Below are positions 8,678-19,937 of a DNA stretch of 64,000 bases, one piece after another. The notes under the pieces were generated by a model. That model was not told the origin of the DNA and ran no database searches. It saw nothing but the letters and a program-made list of their open reading frames with translations. The number at the start of each line of letters is the position of its first letter. Position 1 is the first letter of the stretch. Both the position numbers and the translations under genes were made by a program. The stretch comes from Limonium bicolor (taxonomy: Eukaryota; Streptophyta; Magnoliopsida; Caryophyllales; Plumbaginaceae): contig CM041780.1 in the NCBI GenBank assembly GCA_023374045.1, positions 34,590,337 through 34,654,336 of the forward strand, given 5' to 3'.

Positions 8678-10455
8678 TAATCAGAATGAATTGGTTGGAG
8701 CGGCACAAGGGTAGAATCCTCTGCGTCGAGCATCGATTGCTGCTCAAGAGTCCTTCTAGGGTTACTGTATCTTACCGCCAGAGACCGAGAGAGCCTTCGA
8801 CCACACTCATATCTGCTATGGCTTTGTACTGGGAGCTCAGAAAGGGCCATGAAGTGTATCTGTGCTATGTACAAGACCTGGAGAGAGATCCAGAGTTCAA
8901 TCCTGAAGTACCAATCGTATCCGAATTTCCCGACGTATTCCCTAAGGAGCTACCCGGCATGCCACCTCAAAGAGCAGTGGAATTTGAGATTGACCTCTTG
9001 ACAGGTACCGGTCCCATTGCTAGGGCACCGTACTGCATGACACCTGCTGAAATGACAGAATTGAAAGAGCAGTTACGTGATTTACTCGACAAAAGGTTTA
9101 TACTCCCGAGCGTATCACCCTGGGGAGCACCGGTTCTCTTCGTGAAGAAGAAGGACGGTAGTCTCCGCCTTTGTATTGACTACCGCGAGTTGAATGCGGT
9201 TACAGTCAAGAATAAATACCCATTGCCACGCATCGACGACCTATTCGACCAGCTGAAAGGAGCAACAGTCTTCTCCAAGATTGACCTCCGTTCTGGGTAT
9301 CATCAAATTGCTATCAAAGAACAAGACATCAAGAAAACGGCATTCCGTACCAGATATGGCCACTACGAATTCACCGTCATGCCATTCGGTTTGTCAAATG
9401 CACCAGCAAAATTCATGGACCTCATGAATCGATTATTCAGTGAGCAGTTGGACACTTCGGTTGTTGTCTTCATCGACGACATCCTTGTATACTCAAAATC
9501 AGCAGAGGAATATGAAATCCATTTGAGGAAAGTGCTTGAGACACTGCGCGAGAACCAGCTGTATGCAAAGTTCTTCAAATGCGAGTTCTGGCTAGATCAG
9601 GTGTCATTCCTTGGTCATGTCATCTCGAGCGCGGGTATCTCAGTTGACCCTTCAAAGATAGAAGTTGTACGATCATGGCCTAGACCTAAGACTGTTACCG
9701 ACATTCGGAGCTTTCTTGGTCTAGCCGGTTATTACCGGAGATTTGTAAAGGAATTCTCGAAAGTCGCTAAGCCTATAACTACACTGATGAAGAAAGATGC
9801 ACCGTTTGTATGGACAGACGAGTGCGAAATATCATTTCAGAGCCTTAAAGACTCATTGACCTCAGCGCCCATTCTTACTCTTCCAGAGGGCACAGAGGGA
9901 TTTGAGGTATATTGTGATGCATCAGGCAAGGGAATGGGATACGTACTCATGCAGCATGGCAAGGTTGTAGCTTATGCCTCCCGCCAGCTGAAAAAGCATG
10001 AGGAGAATTACCCGACGCACGATTTAGAGTTAGGAGCCATTGTCTTCGCCTTGAAGATATGGCGACACTATCTCTATGGGGTAAGCATCACCATCTACTC
10101 CGACCACAAGAGCTTACAGTATGTATTCACACAGAAAGAATTGAATTTGAGACAGAGAAGGTGGATGGAGTTTCTCTCAGACTACGACATCGACCTACAG
10201 TATAAGGAAAGGAAGACAAACATTGTAGCCGACGCCCTGAGCCGTCGAGCACACTCGCTCCATTCGCTACTCGCTTCTTCTAGCTTGGTTGACGAGGTGC
10301 GAGACGCTCAGTTGAGCGACCCTTACCTAACCGAAATCAGACAAAAGATCGAGAATGGTACATTTGAGAAGAAGAAGTATGACTTCAAGCTACATGAAGA
10401 TGGTTTGATTCGGTTGAATGACAGGATATGCGTCCCCCGAAGCAATCTGAGCTAA
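8662..10455 (+). CDS. pol: Element I reverse transcriptase and RNase H, open segment
   Basis: RT copies element RNA into DNA and RNase H removes the RNA strand. The 597-codon open segment shows the linker [49 protein letters not shown], the polymerase motif [24 protein letters not shown], then RNase H with [22 protein letters not shown] and VADALSR. Catalytic aspartates are present. It ends by frameshift near 10440, where the integrase continues in another frame. This is the best-preserved part of the element. RT places it with chromoviruses by general appearance; no tree was made. Confidence 0.93.
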   Translation: MGFDLIIRMNWLERHKGRILCVEHRLLLKSPSRVTVSYRQRPREPSTTLISAMALYWELRKGHEVYLCYVQDLERDPEFNPEVPIVSEFPDVFPKELPGMPPQRAVEFEIDLLTGTGPIARAPYCMTPAEMTELKEQLRDLLDKRFILPSVSPWGAPVLFVKKKDGSLRLCIDYRELNAVTVKNKYPLPRIDDLFDQLKGATVFSKIDLRSGYHQIAIKEQDIKKTAFRTRYGHYEFTVMPFGLSNAPAKFMDLMNRLFSEQLDTSVVVFIDDILVYSKSAEEYEIHLRKVLETLRENQLYAKFFKCEFWLDQVSFLGHVISSAGISVDPSKIEVVRSWPRPKTVTDIRSFLGLAGYYRRFVKEFSKVAKPITTLMKKDAPFVWTDECEISFQSLKDSLTSAPILTLPEGTEGFEVYCDASGKGMGYVLMQHGKVVAYASRQLKKHEENYPTHDLELGAIVFALKIWRHYLYGVSITIYSDHKSLQYVFTQKELNLRQRRWMEFLSDYDIDLQYKERKTNIVADALSRRAHSLHSLLASSSLVDEVRDAQLSDPYLTEIRQKIENGTFEKKKYDFKLHEDGLIRLNDRICVPRSNLS

Positions 10456-11490
10456 GGGATCGCATCCTGCGAGAGTCACACAGTTCCACATTGTCAGTCC
10501 ATCCGGGAGCCTCCAAGATGTACAAAGACATGAAGAGGTACTTCTGGTGGTCTGGAATGAAATCGGATGTGACAGAGTTTGTATTGAGATGCTTAACATG
10601 CCAGAAAGTAAAGTTTGAACATCGTAGACCGGGCGGAATGGTACAATCGATGCCAGTTCCGGAGTGGAAATTTCATGATATCTCCATGGATTTTGTTGTA
10701 GGACTCCCACCTGCTAGGGGAGGACTCAACATGATCAGGGTTGTAGTCGATCGCCTTACCAAGGTTGCCATATTCATACCGATGAAGGACACCTGGAAGG
10801 TAGTGAAGCTCGCAGAGCTATTCGACAAGGAGATTATCAGACATCATGGAGTCCCGAAAACTATAGTATCTGACCGCGACACCAGATTTCTTTCGAGATA
10901 CTAGAGAGCTACACGGGAAGCGCTGGGTACAGAATTGAAATTGAGTACCGCCTTCTATCCTCAGACCGACGGTCAGACAGAAAGGACCATCCAGACACTG
11001 GAGGACATGCTTCGGGCATGTGCCTTAGATTTTCAGGGGAGTTGGTTAGATAAGCTTCATCTTATCGAATTTTCTTACAATAATAGTTATCATGCTTCGA
11101 TTAAGATGTCGCCTTTCCAAGCTCTATACGGTTGACCCTGTCGTACACCCTTGTGTTGGGATGAGTCAAGTGAAGCGGTCATCATAGGACCGGAGTATCT
11201 TGAGCAAGTCCAAGCGAAAATGCAACAAATCCGAGCCAATATGAAGGCAGCCCAAGATAGACAGAAATCATATGCGGATGTGAGACGACGCGACCTTGAG
11301 TTCGCCGTGGGCGACCAAGTGTTCTTGCGAGTTTCACCTATGAAGGGCATATTCCGTTTTGGTCAGAAGGGCAAGCTAAGCCCAAAGTTTGTAGGGCCGT
11401 ACACTATTACCGAAAGAGTTGGATCCGTAGCCTGCAGGTTAGCATTACCTGAGGACTTGGGGCGTGTCCATGATATATTTATGTGTCACA
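10428..11490 (+). pseudogene. Element I integrase, with two stop codons
   Basis: Integrase inserts the cDNA into the chromosome. The zinc-binding HHCC part (STLSVHPGASKMY ... CLTCQKVK) is followed by the DDE core: [20 protein letters not shown] and a glutamate after PQTDGQTERTIQ. The frame is interrupted by TAG at 10902 and TGA at 11133, where the sister element has Trp and Arg codons. The C-terminal GPY/F-type motif is GKLSPKFVGPYTI. The frame shifts near 11490. Confidence 0.9.
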
Positions 11491-11728
11491 ACTCAAGAAG
11501 TATATTGCCTATCCTTCTCATGTCCTAGAGCCCGAGAGACTATCCATCGAACCGAACATGAGATATGTCGAAACCCTAGTGAGAATCCTGGATAGGAAGA
11601 CCAGAGACACTCGCCATAAGTCTATACGAATGGTGAAGGTCCTATGGTCAAACCATGATGTCGAAGAAGGGACATGGGAGTTGGAAGATGCCATGAAGGC
11701 TAAGTACCCACAGTTATTCATAGACTAG
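11483..11728 (+). pseudogene. Element I chromodomain-like C-terminal tail
   Basis: After a frameshift from integrase the sequence reads VSQLKKYIAYPSHVL, then YVETLVRILDRKTR, VKVLWSNHDVEEGTWELE and MKAKYPQLF before the stop. This tail is typical of Tekay/Del chromoviruses, where a chromodomain-type fold is thought to steer integration to heterochromatin. Confidence 0.85.
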
Positions 11729-12179
11729 AGAGTCTAGTATTTAGTAATACGGGTACGGGGCGTACCCCTTTTAAGGGGGGTAGAGCCTTTTTGCTTTTGC
11801 ATTGCTTCGGGGTGAGCATTGCATAGTGTGTAGGCATTGTAATATATTTTTGTATGGCACATGTAGTGCAAGTGAACTTGGTATGTGAATGTATGTATGT
11901 GTAATGTGTAGTGTATGGATGTGTATGTACGATGTGTAATGTGTATTATGAATTGCAGTAATGTATTGTGTATTGTGCGATGACATGAATGGGAAATGGC
12001 GTATGGTGTATGTGAATTCGCATTGTGCTTGAATTGTGTATGTTTGCAATGTGGAAGAAGTAAACACCTCATAGGTGGTAGTAAGACACATTATGGCAAT
12101 TGGTTTGCATAATGAGTAGAGTTATAAAACTATTAACCTTGAGCAACTTTGATGGCAAAGTTTCTTAAGAGGGGTAGAT
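11729..12179 (+). other. Element I 3' untranslated segment with PPT-like motifs
   Basis: No gene is seen. At 11763-11787 lies TACCCCTTTTAAGGGGGG, a self-complementary copy of the polypurine tract about 400 bp before the true one; the same motif occurs at 44259-44283 and 61636-61660. TGTATG/TGTGTAATG-rich sequence follows. Just before the LTR come a hairpin, AACTTTG-ATGG-CAAAGTT (12145-12162), and the polypurine tract AAGAGGGGTAGAT (12166-12179). Confidence 0.8.
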
Positions 12180-15100
12180 TGAAATACCCCGTAATTAAAA
12201 ACAATGATTAATTAGGCTAATAAATAATTTAGAAGCTTAATTAAGTGTAGATAATAATGAGGGAACAAATCCCGAAGGAAACGGATCCTTAAAACGGATT
12301 AAAATCACTAACGAACCTTAAAGCGCGTTTTTCGAGGTAACGGGGAAAACGTGTCTTTAAGCGGGTCAAATAGACTCGTAACAATTTTGGTCAACTAAAT
12401 AATCATTAATAAATATTAGTGAAGCTTTAGAACCAATAAAATCAAGTAAACGAGAAATTAGTAAAAACTGTCAAAAACGGGAAGTTGTGGGGTAGAAACA
12501 TAAATAACCAAAACTTATGTGTCCACTATTGAAAATAAAAATATACATGTGTGTGTGTGTGCTGTGGTCCGATTTTCCCCCTCACACACTCACCTATCTC
12601 TCCTTATTTACAAAACAACAAAACAATAAAGTAACTCACTTTACTGCTTTACTCACTCACCTATTCTCTCTCCTACCTCACATTCTCTTCTCTCACGTAC
12701 AGCACCTTCCCCTTCTCCTCTCTATTTCTCTTCTTCCTCAACGGTAACAATGGAGATTTGAGCTCCCTCATAAAAACAACAACTTCTCTCCTCTTGTTAC
12801 CCTCTTGAACATTCTCCAAAAATTATAAAAATTACACCATTGTCTTCCTCTCAACAAGGGGAACATTTCCCTCCTTTCAAAATTCGAAAACAACAACTTT
12901 CATCTCCATGGGTGTGGAGCATTTGGAGCTTCAAGACTACCATTAGAACCATCTCCTCCTCCTTGTTCATTTGAGGTAAAAATATTCTTGAAACTTCATT
13001 GTTTTCCAACTTATGGGCAAAACGAAAATCTAGCTAAAACCTTGTTTGGTTTCCTTGTACCCTAGCCGATTTTGGCTTCCTTGGAGAGTGGGAAAGATTG
13101 TTCTTGAGCCATTCCAAGCATTACCTACACCCTTGCAAGGTAATGAAATTTCTAAACCCTACATTAAGCTTTAAAAGAATGGTTAAGGGTTAGTGTATTA
13201 AAATGGTGTATATGAATGGGTTGTAGTGTTGGATTGTGAAGTACTGTAACCGGGAGAGAGAGAGAGAGAGAGAGAGAAAGAAAGGAAGAAGGAAGAAGCA
13301 AGAAGAAGAGAAAGAAAACTAGAAGAAAAACAAGGTAAGAGTACTCACTTGTGTAGTCTTGTATGTAATCATGTAACTGATTTTAAAAGAGAAACATTGG
13401 TATTGTAAAATGGTAATGAACAATAGTGTAATTTAGAGGAAGAATTGAATTGTGTTGAAGATTTAAAGACAATTAAAAACTATCACAACATAGATGGGGA
13501 TTAATGTGATGTGCAGGAATTTTTAAGAGCGTTTGTGTTTGGTATTAGTGTATGAGAGTTTGTATATTGTTGTTGTGTATAAACAGGTGAGATGGATAGA
13601 AATGTGTGAATAAACAATGTGGTGAGAGTATAAAAATTTAGTGGAGACTATGGCAAAATTTACATGGGATTAGAAGACTCAGAGAACTAGAAACTAGGTG
13701 AAGAGTGTGTGTTTGTAACAGATTTTGATGGAGCTAGTTGATGGGTAGATTGAGAGGTGTAGTCAATGTATTGTAAGGCATTAGAAGTGTTAGGAATGAC
13801 ATTAGAAGAGGGAGCTATAGATGGGGAGTGTAAGTGTCAAAATCTGTAGCCAAATGTAATAAGGGAAGAAACAATGTGAGTGTTGAGTTGAAACTTGGAA
13901 AATTATGTATATAAAGTAGTATAGGATTGTGTAATGGATTAAGGAGTGAAATAACATGATTTAGAGTGTTTAAGTAGTGCTAAAACATGTTAGGATGTAT
14001 GTAGGAAGATTGGGGAAGCAATGGGTGAAAATGGGAAAGAAAAATAAGGTCTGTAGCGCATCCTGCTACCGACCGACCCAGAGCCTGGGTCGGACAGTGG
14101 GTCGGTCGGGGCTAAAGTAACGAAAAAAAAGACACTGGAACGGACCGACCCAGGAGCCTGAGTTGGACGTGGGTCGGTCGGACCAAAATTCTCCGTTGTC
14201 GAAGTTTCTGACTTCGACCGACCCAGAAGTGGGTCGGTCGGTGGGTCGGTCGGTGGGTCGGTCGGAGCTTGGACAACGGGACTGAAACATACTGGGATGG
14301 ACCGACCCAGAGGTGTATGGGCTGGTCAGAATAGTTCTGGGTCGGTCAGGAGAAATTTCAAAAGACGTGAACCTACTGGAAGGGACCGACCCAGGGTGTG
14401 GGTCGGACGACCCATAACTTACAAAAAAAAACTATAAGATTATAATTAGTATATATATATATATGTATACCCACCTATACATGTGTGCATATATATGTAA
14501 GTATACCATTGATAAGTAATTAACGGAAGTAAATAAAATTTAAGTATAGGAATGTAAAGACTCAGTGAGTACGAATTAGGAAATGTAAGAGTAATCGAGT
14601 TGAGCTAATGATAGATTGATCATTCAATTGTATGTATATCATAGGATTTGATTTGTGAACACCAGAGGAACGTTGGGATACAAGTACAACGGTGAACGGT
14701 ATGAATTCCTCATGCCCCGTATGCTATCTTGGTTACTCTGATTTGTGTGTTGTGTGCTAATTGATCACCAACTAAGATAAATGCACGAATCGGTTTATTA
14801 TGCTTACTTGTGAATATGTAGTGCTGTATGTGATGAATATCTTCCTTAAATCTTAGTTTGTATAATTCATGAAATGTATGGATGATAATGAATGTGTGTA
14901 TGTATGATATATTGTATTGTGACCGAATGTGTTTGAGATTGGACTTCTAACTGATTCCTAACAAGCTAACCATTCTAACTTAAATTGGTAATTAAATTGG
15001 AATGAGTAGAAGTCCGATATAGTTTCGGCCACGCGTGAGGATGCGGAGACACAAGAGGTTGGATCCAAGTCCTGACTCTTAAACTGGTCCGCGGTCCAAA

Positions 15101-16034
15101 TCCCTTAAGTGGGTAGCATCCCGGATTGGTGAGTCAAGTAAATCCCGGTGGTGGGACGGTGTAGTCCCCGGGCCGGAGGTCATACCGACTTAACATGAGT
15201 ATGAGTAAGTAAGTAAGAATGAGTAAGTAAGTAAATGAAAGAAAGTAAGTAAAGTAAGAGAGTAAGATGTAATGAGTAAAAGAGTAATAAGCATACCGAT
15301 TAACCGGATGCGTAATTTGGCTAACACCGTGAAGGTAAGTGAAGTGTATGTTATTGCAATGTTGCCTTGATCTGTGTAATGTATTGTATAGGCATGTATG
15401 TTGTATGCAAAGCATGTATGTATGTTAAAAATGAACCGCATGCCTATTCGACCTTAATTAGCCGGCGTGCCCTAGCTAGCACGCGGTATATGCGGAGTTC
15501 ATGCGCAGCTTTTGCTGAGCCGCTTGGGGCGATGTTTTTACTACACGCAGGTACAAGAGAAGGATGCAGACCGTGAAGATGTAGCTTTGTTTTCTTTTGT
15601 CTTCCTTTTTGGGTTGTAATTAATGAATTATGAATGGTGTACTAAGTTGTACACGGCTGTAGCTTTTGATAGCCGGTGTACCATGGGGTACACCTTTTTG
15701 GATATTGATAGGATGGAGATTGGGTATAGATGAGTAGTTGGTAGAGACTCATTCTTTTGGAAGGATTGGTAAAGGATGTAATTCGATACTTTAAAATACT
15801 CGGTAATCCAGGATTGTAAGTACGTTATATTTTCGGAGTTGGTAAGTAATGGTAGCCGCTCGGTATACTTTGATCATCAGACCGTGACTGTAAGTAAGGT
15901 AAGCCTAGCTAGCCGTATGGGCGGTTAGCGGCGTTGTACCACCCGCCGTAGTAGCGTAGTAATTCCGCTGCGAACTGATAGGACTAACAGGACGATTAGA
16001 CGGTAAGAATAGGATTTACGGTAGGGGTGTTACA
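12180..16034 (+). mobile_element. Element I 3' LTR
   Basis: It starts TGAAATACCCC and ends GGGGTGTTACA, followed by CAAAT. It matches the 5' LTR along its length. The most visible differences are in simple repeats and in the dyad array (14073-14410), where a GTGGGTCGGTCG unit has multiplied (14229-14263) and another has been lost. No gene is seen. Confidence 0.95.
14048..14415 (+). repeat. Dyad-symmetric CCGACCC/GGGTCGG array, 3' LTR copy
   Basis: Sites start near 14073, 14145, 14218, 14302 and 14386. The first three are 72-73 bp apart as in the 5' LTR. The later spacing differs because of a local expansion of GGGTCGGTCGGT units. Comparing the two LTRs shows this array to be one of the least stable parts of the element. 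Confidence 0.8.
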
Positions 16035-16039
16035 CAAAT
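16035..16039. repeat. Target-site duplication of element I, right copy (CAAAT)
   Basis: It directly follows the LTR end ...GTGTTACA and equals the five bases before the 5' LTR. Confidence 0.95.
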
Positions 16040-16577
16040 CATCCACAATCACGCATTTCATGAATTATACACACTCTAATTTCAAATACAATTCAACACA
16101 ACAACAATACAATACAAGCACTACAAGGTGCAATACAATCTGATTCGTGCTTTTATCTTATTAAGATGATCACACAATCAAACAAGCACACAAATCAGAG
16201 TAACCATGTTAGGATACAGGGCATGAGAAAATCATACCTTTCACTTGGGCTAACTTTACCGGTTCACCCAACGTTCCTCGGTTCACACTTGTTCCACTGG
16301 TAATGTTTCAAACATGGCTATTAATACCAAGCTCATGCGGTAGGTAAATAATTACTACTTCCGTGTTTACCCCGGTATCCCGTTATTTCGGTTTAACTTA
16401 GTGTACTTAGTTTCTCAACTTACTCACTCACTTCCAACACTTGTTTATACTTCTTAGGACCTCTAAAGGTCATCAAACAACTCCTAAACATCACAAAAAA
16501 CCAATACCAATCAATCCCCCATGTTTAGAGCCCTTTAACACACTCACGGTTGAATTCTGGGGGGTGGTTTGGGACTT

Positions 16578-16745
16578 GGTCCGGATTCAAAGTCCCGGAC
16601 CAATATAGAAACTCACTCTCGGCCTATTTTTACTAGTGCTCCAGGACTTGGTCCTGGACCTAGGTCCCGGACCAATGTCTGTTTTTGGTCTCGACCTGTT
16701 TTCTGATGAGGTCCGGGTCTTGGTTCCTATCCTAAGTCCCAGACC
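16578..16745 (-). repeat. Dyad-symmetric GGTCC...GGACC sites in the element 0 LTR
   Basis: Three inverted repeats are visible: GGTCCGG-N10-CCGGACC (16578-16601), GGTCCTGG...CCCGGACC (from 16650) and GGTCCGGG...GTCCCAGACC (from 16710). They lie about 2.1-2.3 kb from the LTR start, close to the place of the arrays in the other long LTRs. Confidence 0.7.
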
Positions 16746-18127
16746 CTGCTAAAAACTGCTATTAAGGTAAATTTTCAACCCTAAATCAACCCTTAATCCA
16801 CCTCCAATCATTCCATAATCTTTCCACAAGTTTCCTACATAATTAAACACCTCAAAACATGCTCCAAACCACTCCAAATCCTTGGTTTAATCCTTACTCA
16901 ACTTCTTGCTCAAATTCTACAAATTTCCATTCTTATTTTTGCATCTTGCACCCTTATGCATTTCCTAACTTATTTTGCCACTTTGCATCTTGTTCTAACT
17001 CCATTTGACCATTCCAGTTCATCCCAAGACAACTGCACTTCTAAAACCAAGTTCACTCCCATTTTCCTAAGTCTTGCACCCTAACTCATTTCTAGAATTT
17101 CTACATACCCTTACATGCTATTTGCTAAAGATTTTTACATCTTTCAAACCCATTCTCCATTCACCATTTCAAGGCTATTACTCCACTATACTCAACACTA
17201 CAAACACCTAAGTTCTCCCATTCTTCAAGTCATCTAAAAACACCCAATTTCTACTCAAATTTTGTCATAACCTCCCCATAAACCTAACATATCCAAACTC
17301 TCCTACTATCACCAAAATCACTCAAAAGCTAGCCACACCATGAAGGGTCCTACCAGAACATAATATATCCTCAAAACTTCATTAAACCACGATATAAAAC
17401 AAGCCTCAAATCATTTGGCTCCAAGGCCCTCAATTCACAATTAAATTCACAAATTCCTCCTAATCTCAACCAAACACATTTTTAGCAATATTTTGGTCCA
17501 TTCAATTTATGATCCCATCCCAAATTCTTAAGCATTCAAAATAAACCTTAAGGTGGATTTCTTACCTTAAGTTTTCCAAGTCCCTTTTTAATTCTCCGCT
17601 TGCTCTTCCTCTTCACCATTTCGGTCAAGGTAATGGAGTTTCCAAACTCCATTCCCAACATTCAAAGGGCACAAAATGAATATAATTGAAATTCTAGACC
17701 CTTGGAAATACACTAATCCAATGAAGGGGGCTTAAAGCACAAAAGCTAGGGTTTACCTTTGAAGTTTTAGGAGGGGTTTTAACCCTTGAATCAAAAGGAA
17801 GGTTCCTCCACCATTGGAAGGGTGATTCAATGCTCAAACAAAGAAGAAAGCAAGGCATAAGAATGGGCAAAAATCGGCCAAGAGGGAAAGATGAAGAAAA
17901 ATGAGTTTTTCTTGGAACCTTTTTACCTTAGGAGACAGAGAAGACTCCAAGCTTCAATAATCTCTAGTTTTCTCTTCAAATGGGGATAACCCATGGAGGT
18001 GAACTTCATCCTTTTAGAATTTTAAAAAGAGATAAGTGTAGAGCTTGAGGAGGAGAAGAAGAATATGTAATTTTTCTTGATTTGGAGCCTTGGTGTGGCT
18101 TGGGCAAGGCAAAGAAGGCTTGAGTAG

Positions 18128-18132
18128 CCATG
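18128..18132. repeat. Target-site duplication of element II, left copy (CCATG)
   Basis: CCATG precedes TGTTATACCC and recurs right after the LTR end at 27544-27548. This perfect 5-bp duplication defines element II. Confidence 0.95.
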
Positions 18133-18643
18133 TGTTATACCCAAAATTTTGACCCCCCTGGTTAATGTCTACGAGGTTTTGGTGTTGTGAGGGATGTTTC
18201 AATCAAGTAGTGAGAGATTCCGGCCCGATTGGCGTGTTCCATGGCATGGGGAGCAGCTTCGTCATTGTCAGGGGCGTTTTCATAATTGTTAAGGCTCCTA
18301 AGACCTCCTATAAGCTTTCTCTCTCCTCCAAGGATGCCCAAATCAGCTTGAAATGCTTTGATATTTTAACCCATGATAGAGGACGGCATTTTAAGCATAA
18401 TGGCGTTGGAATTTTGATTTTTTGAATTTCCAATAATTTTCTAGCAATTTTTGACTGAATCTGACGGGAAATTCAATTTAAAAATATTCCAACATTTAAA
18501 AATTCGGTTCCACCTCAGAAAATTCATAATCTCCATCCTTGACGTGTGGTTAAAATTTCACAGCAAAATTCCTTTGGGAAGTCTTTTAATTAAAATACCA
18601 AAAAATCTTACTTTTACTAGATTTTCTTTATCTTTAAGAAAGT

Positions 18644-18653
18644 CTATATAAGG
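18644..18653 (+). promoter_or_regulatory. TATA box of the element II 5' LTR
   Basis: CTATATAAGG sits about 500 bp into the LTR; the 3' LTR copy is at 26273-26282. Transcription would be expected to start some 30 bp downstream, near 18680, so the dyad array further on would lie in the RNA leader. Confidence 0.75.
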
Positions 18654-18973
18654 GGATAGGGTTTTGGATAAAATGAGAATCTCATAACCTCAAGAACCCT
18701 AGACTCTCAAAGAAGGCAGCCGTCTCTCTCTCTCCACGTTTTTGAACTCCAGAGCCACAATCAAACACCGAAATCTCACCAAAATCAACACCAAAACATA
18801 TTTTTCAACTCCCACAACATCATCAATCATCAAACATCAACCAAACCACCTCCAAAACGTGAAGAACAGCAAGAACAACCAACAACCAGAAGCTTGGTTC
18901 GAAAACCTTTCGGGTCTGCCATCAATGGAGCACTCGACGAATCCCGGTGTGAAGAATCGTTGTGAATCCGAAG

Positions 18974-19176
18974 GTAAAACAGGTAGAAACTCCACTTCCC
19001 TAATTCTCTACGGTGTTATCTGTCTTGCCTCAAAATTTGGGCTCAAACTAACCCTTCTACGCTTTTGTATTGCTATTTGTTTAAGCTTCTGTCCAATAAC
19101 TTGTTTACCAAGTTTCGTGCTTAATTCGAATTCAAATTGAAAACTTTCAATCACTAACGTCTTGTACATCTTTCAG
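18974..19176 (+). other. Probable leader intron of element II
   Basis: The donor CCGAAG|GTAAAA and acceptor ACATCTTTCAG|GC enclose 203 nt that are T-rich, with a branch-like CACTAAC 18-25 nt before the acceptor region. The 3' LTR keeps both sites (26603 to 26806). Splicing would shorten the 5' leader before the dyad array. Confidence 0.6.
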
Positions 19177-19245
19177 GCTACACACCCATAAAATTTGAGC
19201 AAAAAACACTTTCGGGAACATCCTCAAAGCCGTCGTCCGAGGGCG

Positions 19246-19486
19246 GTCCGCACCCACGGACGTCATGTCCGGGGTCCCGGACCCTTGTCCGTAAGCCCGG
19301 ACGCCCACGGACGGCGGCGGGTTTTTAAAAATTCAAAATTTAGATTTTTTAATAATGTCCGGGCCCACGGACATCCTGTCCGTGGCCTCGGACTTCGCAA
19401 TTTTTTGTTTTCCTTAATTTCAACTCTTCTGTATAACTAGGTTGACTGGGTCCGTGGTCTCGGACATGGGGTCCGCGGCTACGGAC
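19246..19486 (+). repeat. Seven GTCCG-N6-CGGAC dyads in the element II 5' LTR
   Basis: Seven 16-bp units with perfect GTCCG/CGGAC arms and exactly six bases between start at 19246, 19267, 19287, 19357, 19378, 19450 and 19471. They form clusters of 3, 2 and 2. Units within a cluster are 20-21 bp apart and the clusters are 70-72 bp apart. The 3' LTR keeps all positions, with one base lost in unit 4. This is known only from reading; no binding factor is known to me. Confidence 0.9.
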
Positions 19487-19919
19487 GTAAGCAAAATTAG
19501 ACCTAATTCTGCCTCCGAAACCCTAGTTTAGGTAGCTTTTAATTTTATTTTAATTTTCTGTCAAAAAAAAGCTAAAAAACACAAAAAACAAGAAGCTCGC
19601 GCATTTAGGTTAAATACGACTCGTAATAATCCGTAATTAAACTAAGTAGAGGAAAAACGACTTCTAGGGTAATGAAAGTAATTGAACCCTAATTAAGTCG
19701 AATATCAAGCCCCCGGACCCGAACTCTCCTTTCCTAATTTGAACTAGGTTAAAATTAGGTGGCGACTCATAATAGGTTCCAGTGAGCTAGCTTAGGTTGT
19801 AATAATTACTGTTATATGACATAGTTGTTAATCTTAGGTTATAAGTGGACCTAAAACCCGATTAGATCCTAATCAACTTAATCAACATAGGATAGGGTTT
19901 AAAATCGAGGCTCACAGAC

Positions 19920-19937
19920 TGGCGACTCTGCTGGGGA
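19920..19937 (+). other. Primer-binding site of element II
   Basis: TGGCGACTCTGCTGGGGA begins three bases after the LTR end. This is the kind of PBS used in the Tat/Ogre lineage, thought to match a tRNA-Arg 3' end. I did not verify the tRNA match. Confidence 0.75.

Larger units (their letters stand above)
1848..16034 (+). mobile_element. Element I: Tekay-like Ty3/gypsy retrotransposon with an AlkB domain
   Basis: This is a 14.2-kb element with near-identical LTRs of 3856 and 3855 bp and a perfect TSD. The order is LTR, PBS, gag with two zinc knuckles and apparent introns, AlkB-family dioxygenase, retropepsin, RT, RNase H, integrase, chromodomain-like tail, PPT, LTR. Order and C-terminal tail fit chromoviruses of the Tekay/Del kind; the AlkB domain does not belong to that standard set. 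gag, AlkB and pol all carry stops or frameshifts, so this copy could not move on its own. The closely similar LTRs suggest a fairly recent insertion. Confidence 0.95.
16040..18132 (-). mobile_element. Element 0 5' LTR, piece 2 of 3
   Basis: On the minus strand this continues the LTR interrupted at 1847. The segment around 16200-16310 mirrors 38810-38950 of the forward LTR (the GTGGAACAAGTGTGAACCG stretch and the 'catgagaaaatcatac' region). The part near 17600-18100 mirrors its early leader region. No coding frame is supported. The last five bases (CCATG) are the left target duplication of element II. Confidence 0.85.
18133..19916 (+). mobile_element. Element II 5' LTR
   Basis: It begins TGTTATACCC and ends GAGGCTCACA. 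It carries a clear TATA box (18644-18653), a leader that includes a probable intron (18974-19176), and a striking array of GTCCG-N6-CGGAC sites (19246-19486). The open frame at 18742-19140 lies in this leader and resembles no known protein. Confidence 0.95.

Noticed and set aside
9363..9578. Open frames on the minus strand opposite RT
   Set aside because: They are shadows of the RT reading frame.
18742..19140. 132-codon open frame in the Tat LTR as a gene
   Set aside because: It overlaps the predicted leader intron, has low-complexity Asn/Lys/Thr composition and no known motif.
19560..19620. A-rich 'aaaaaaagctaaaaaacacaaaaaacaag' as a poly(A) tail of a retrogene
   Set aside because: It is an internal part of both LTRs of element II.
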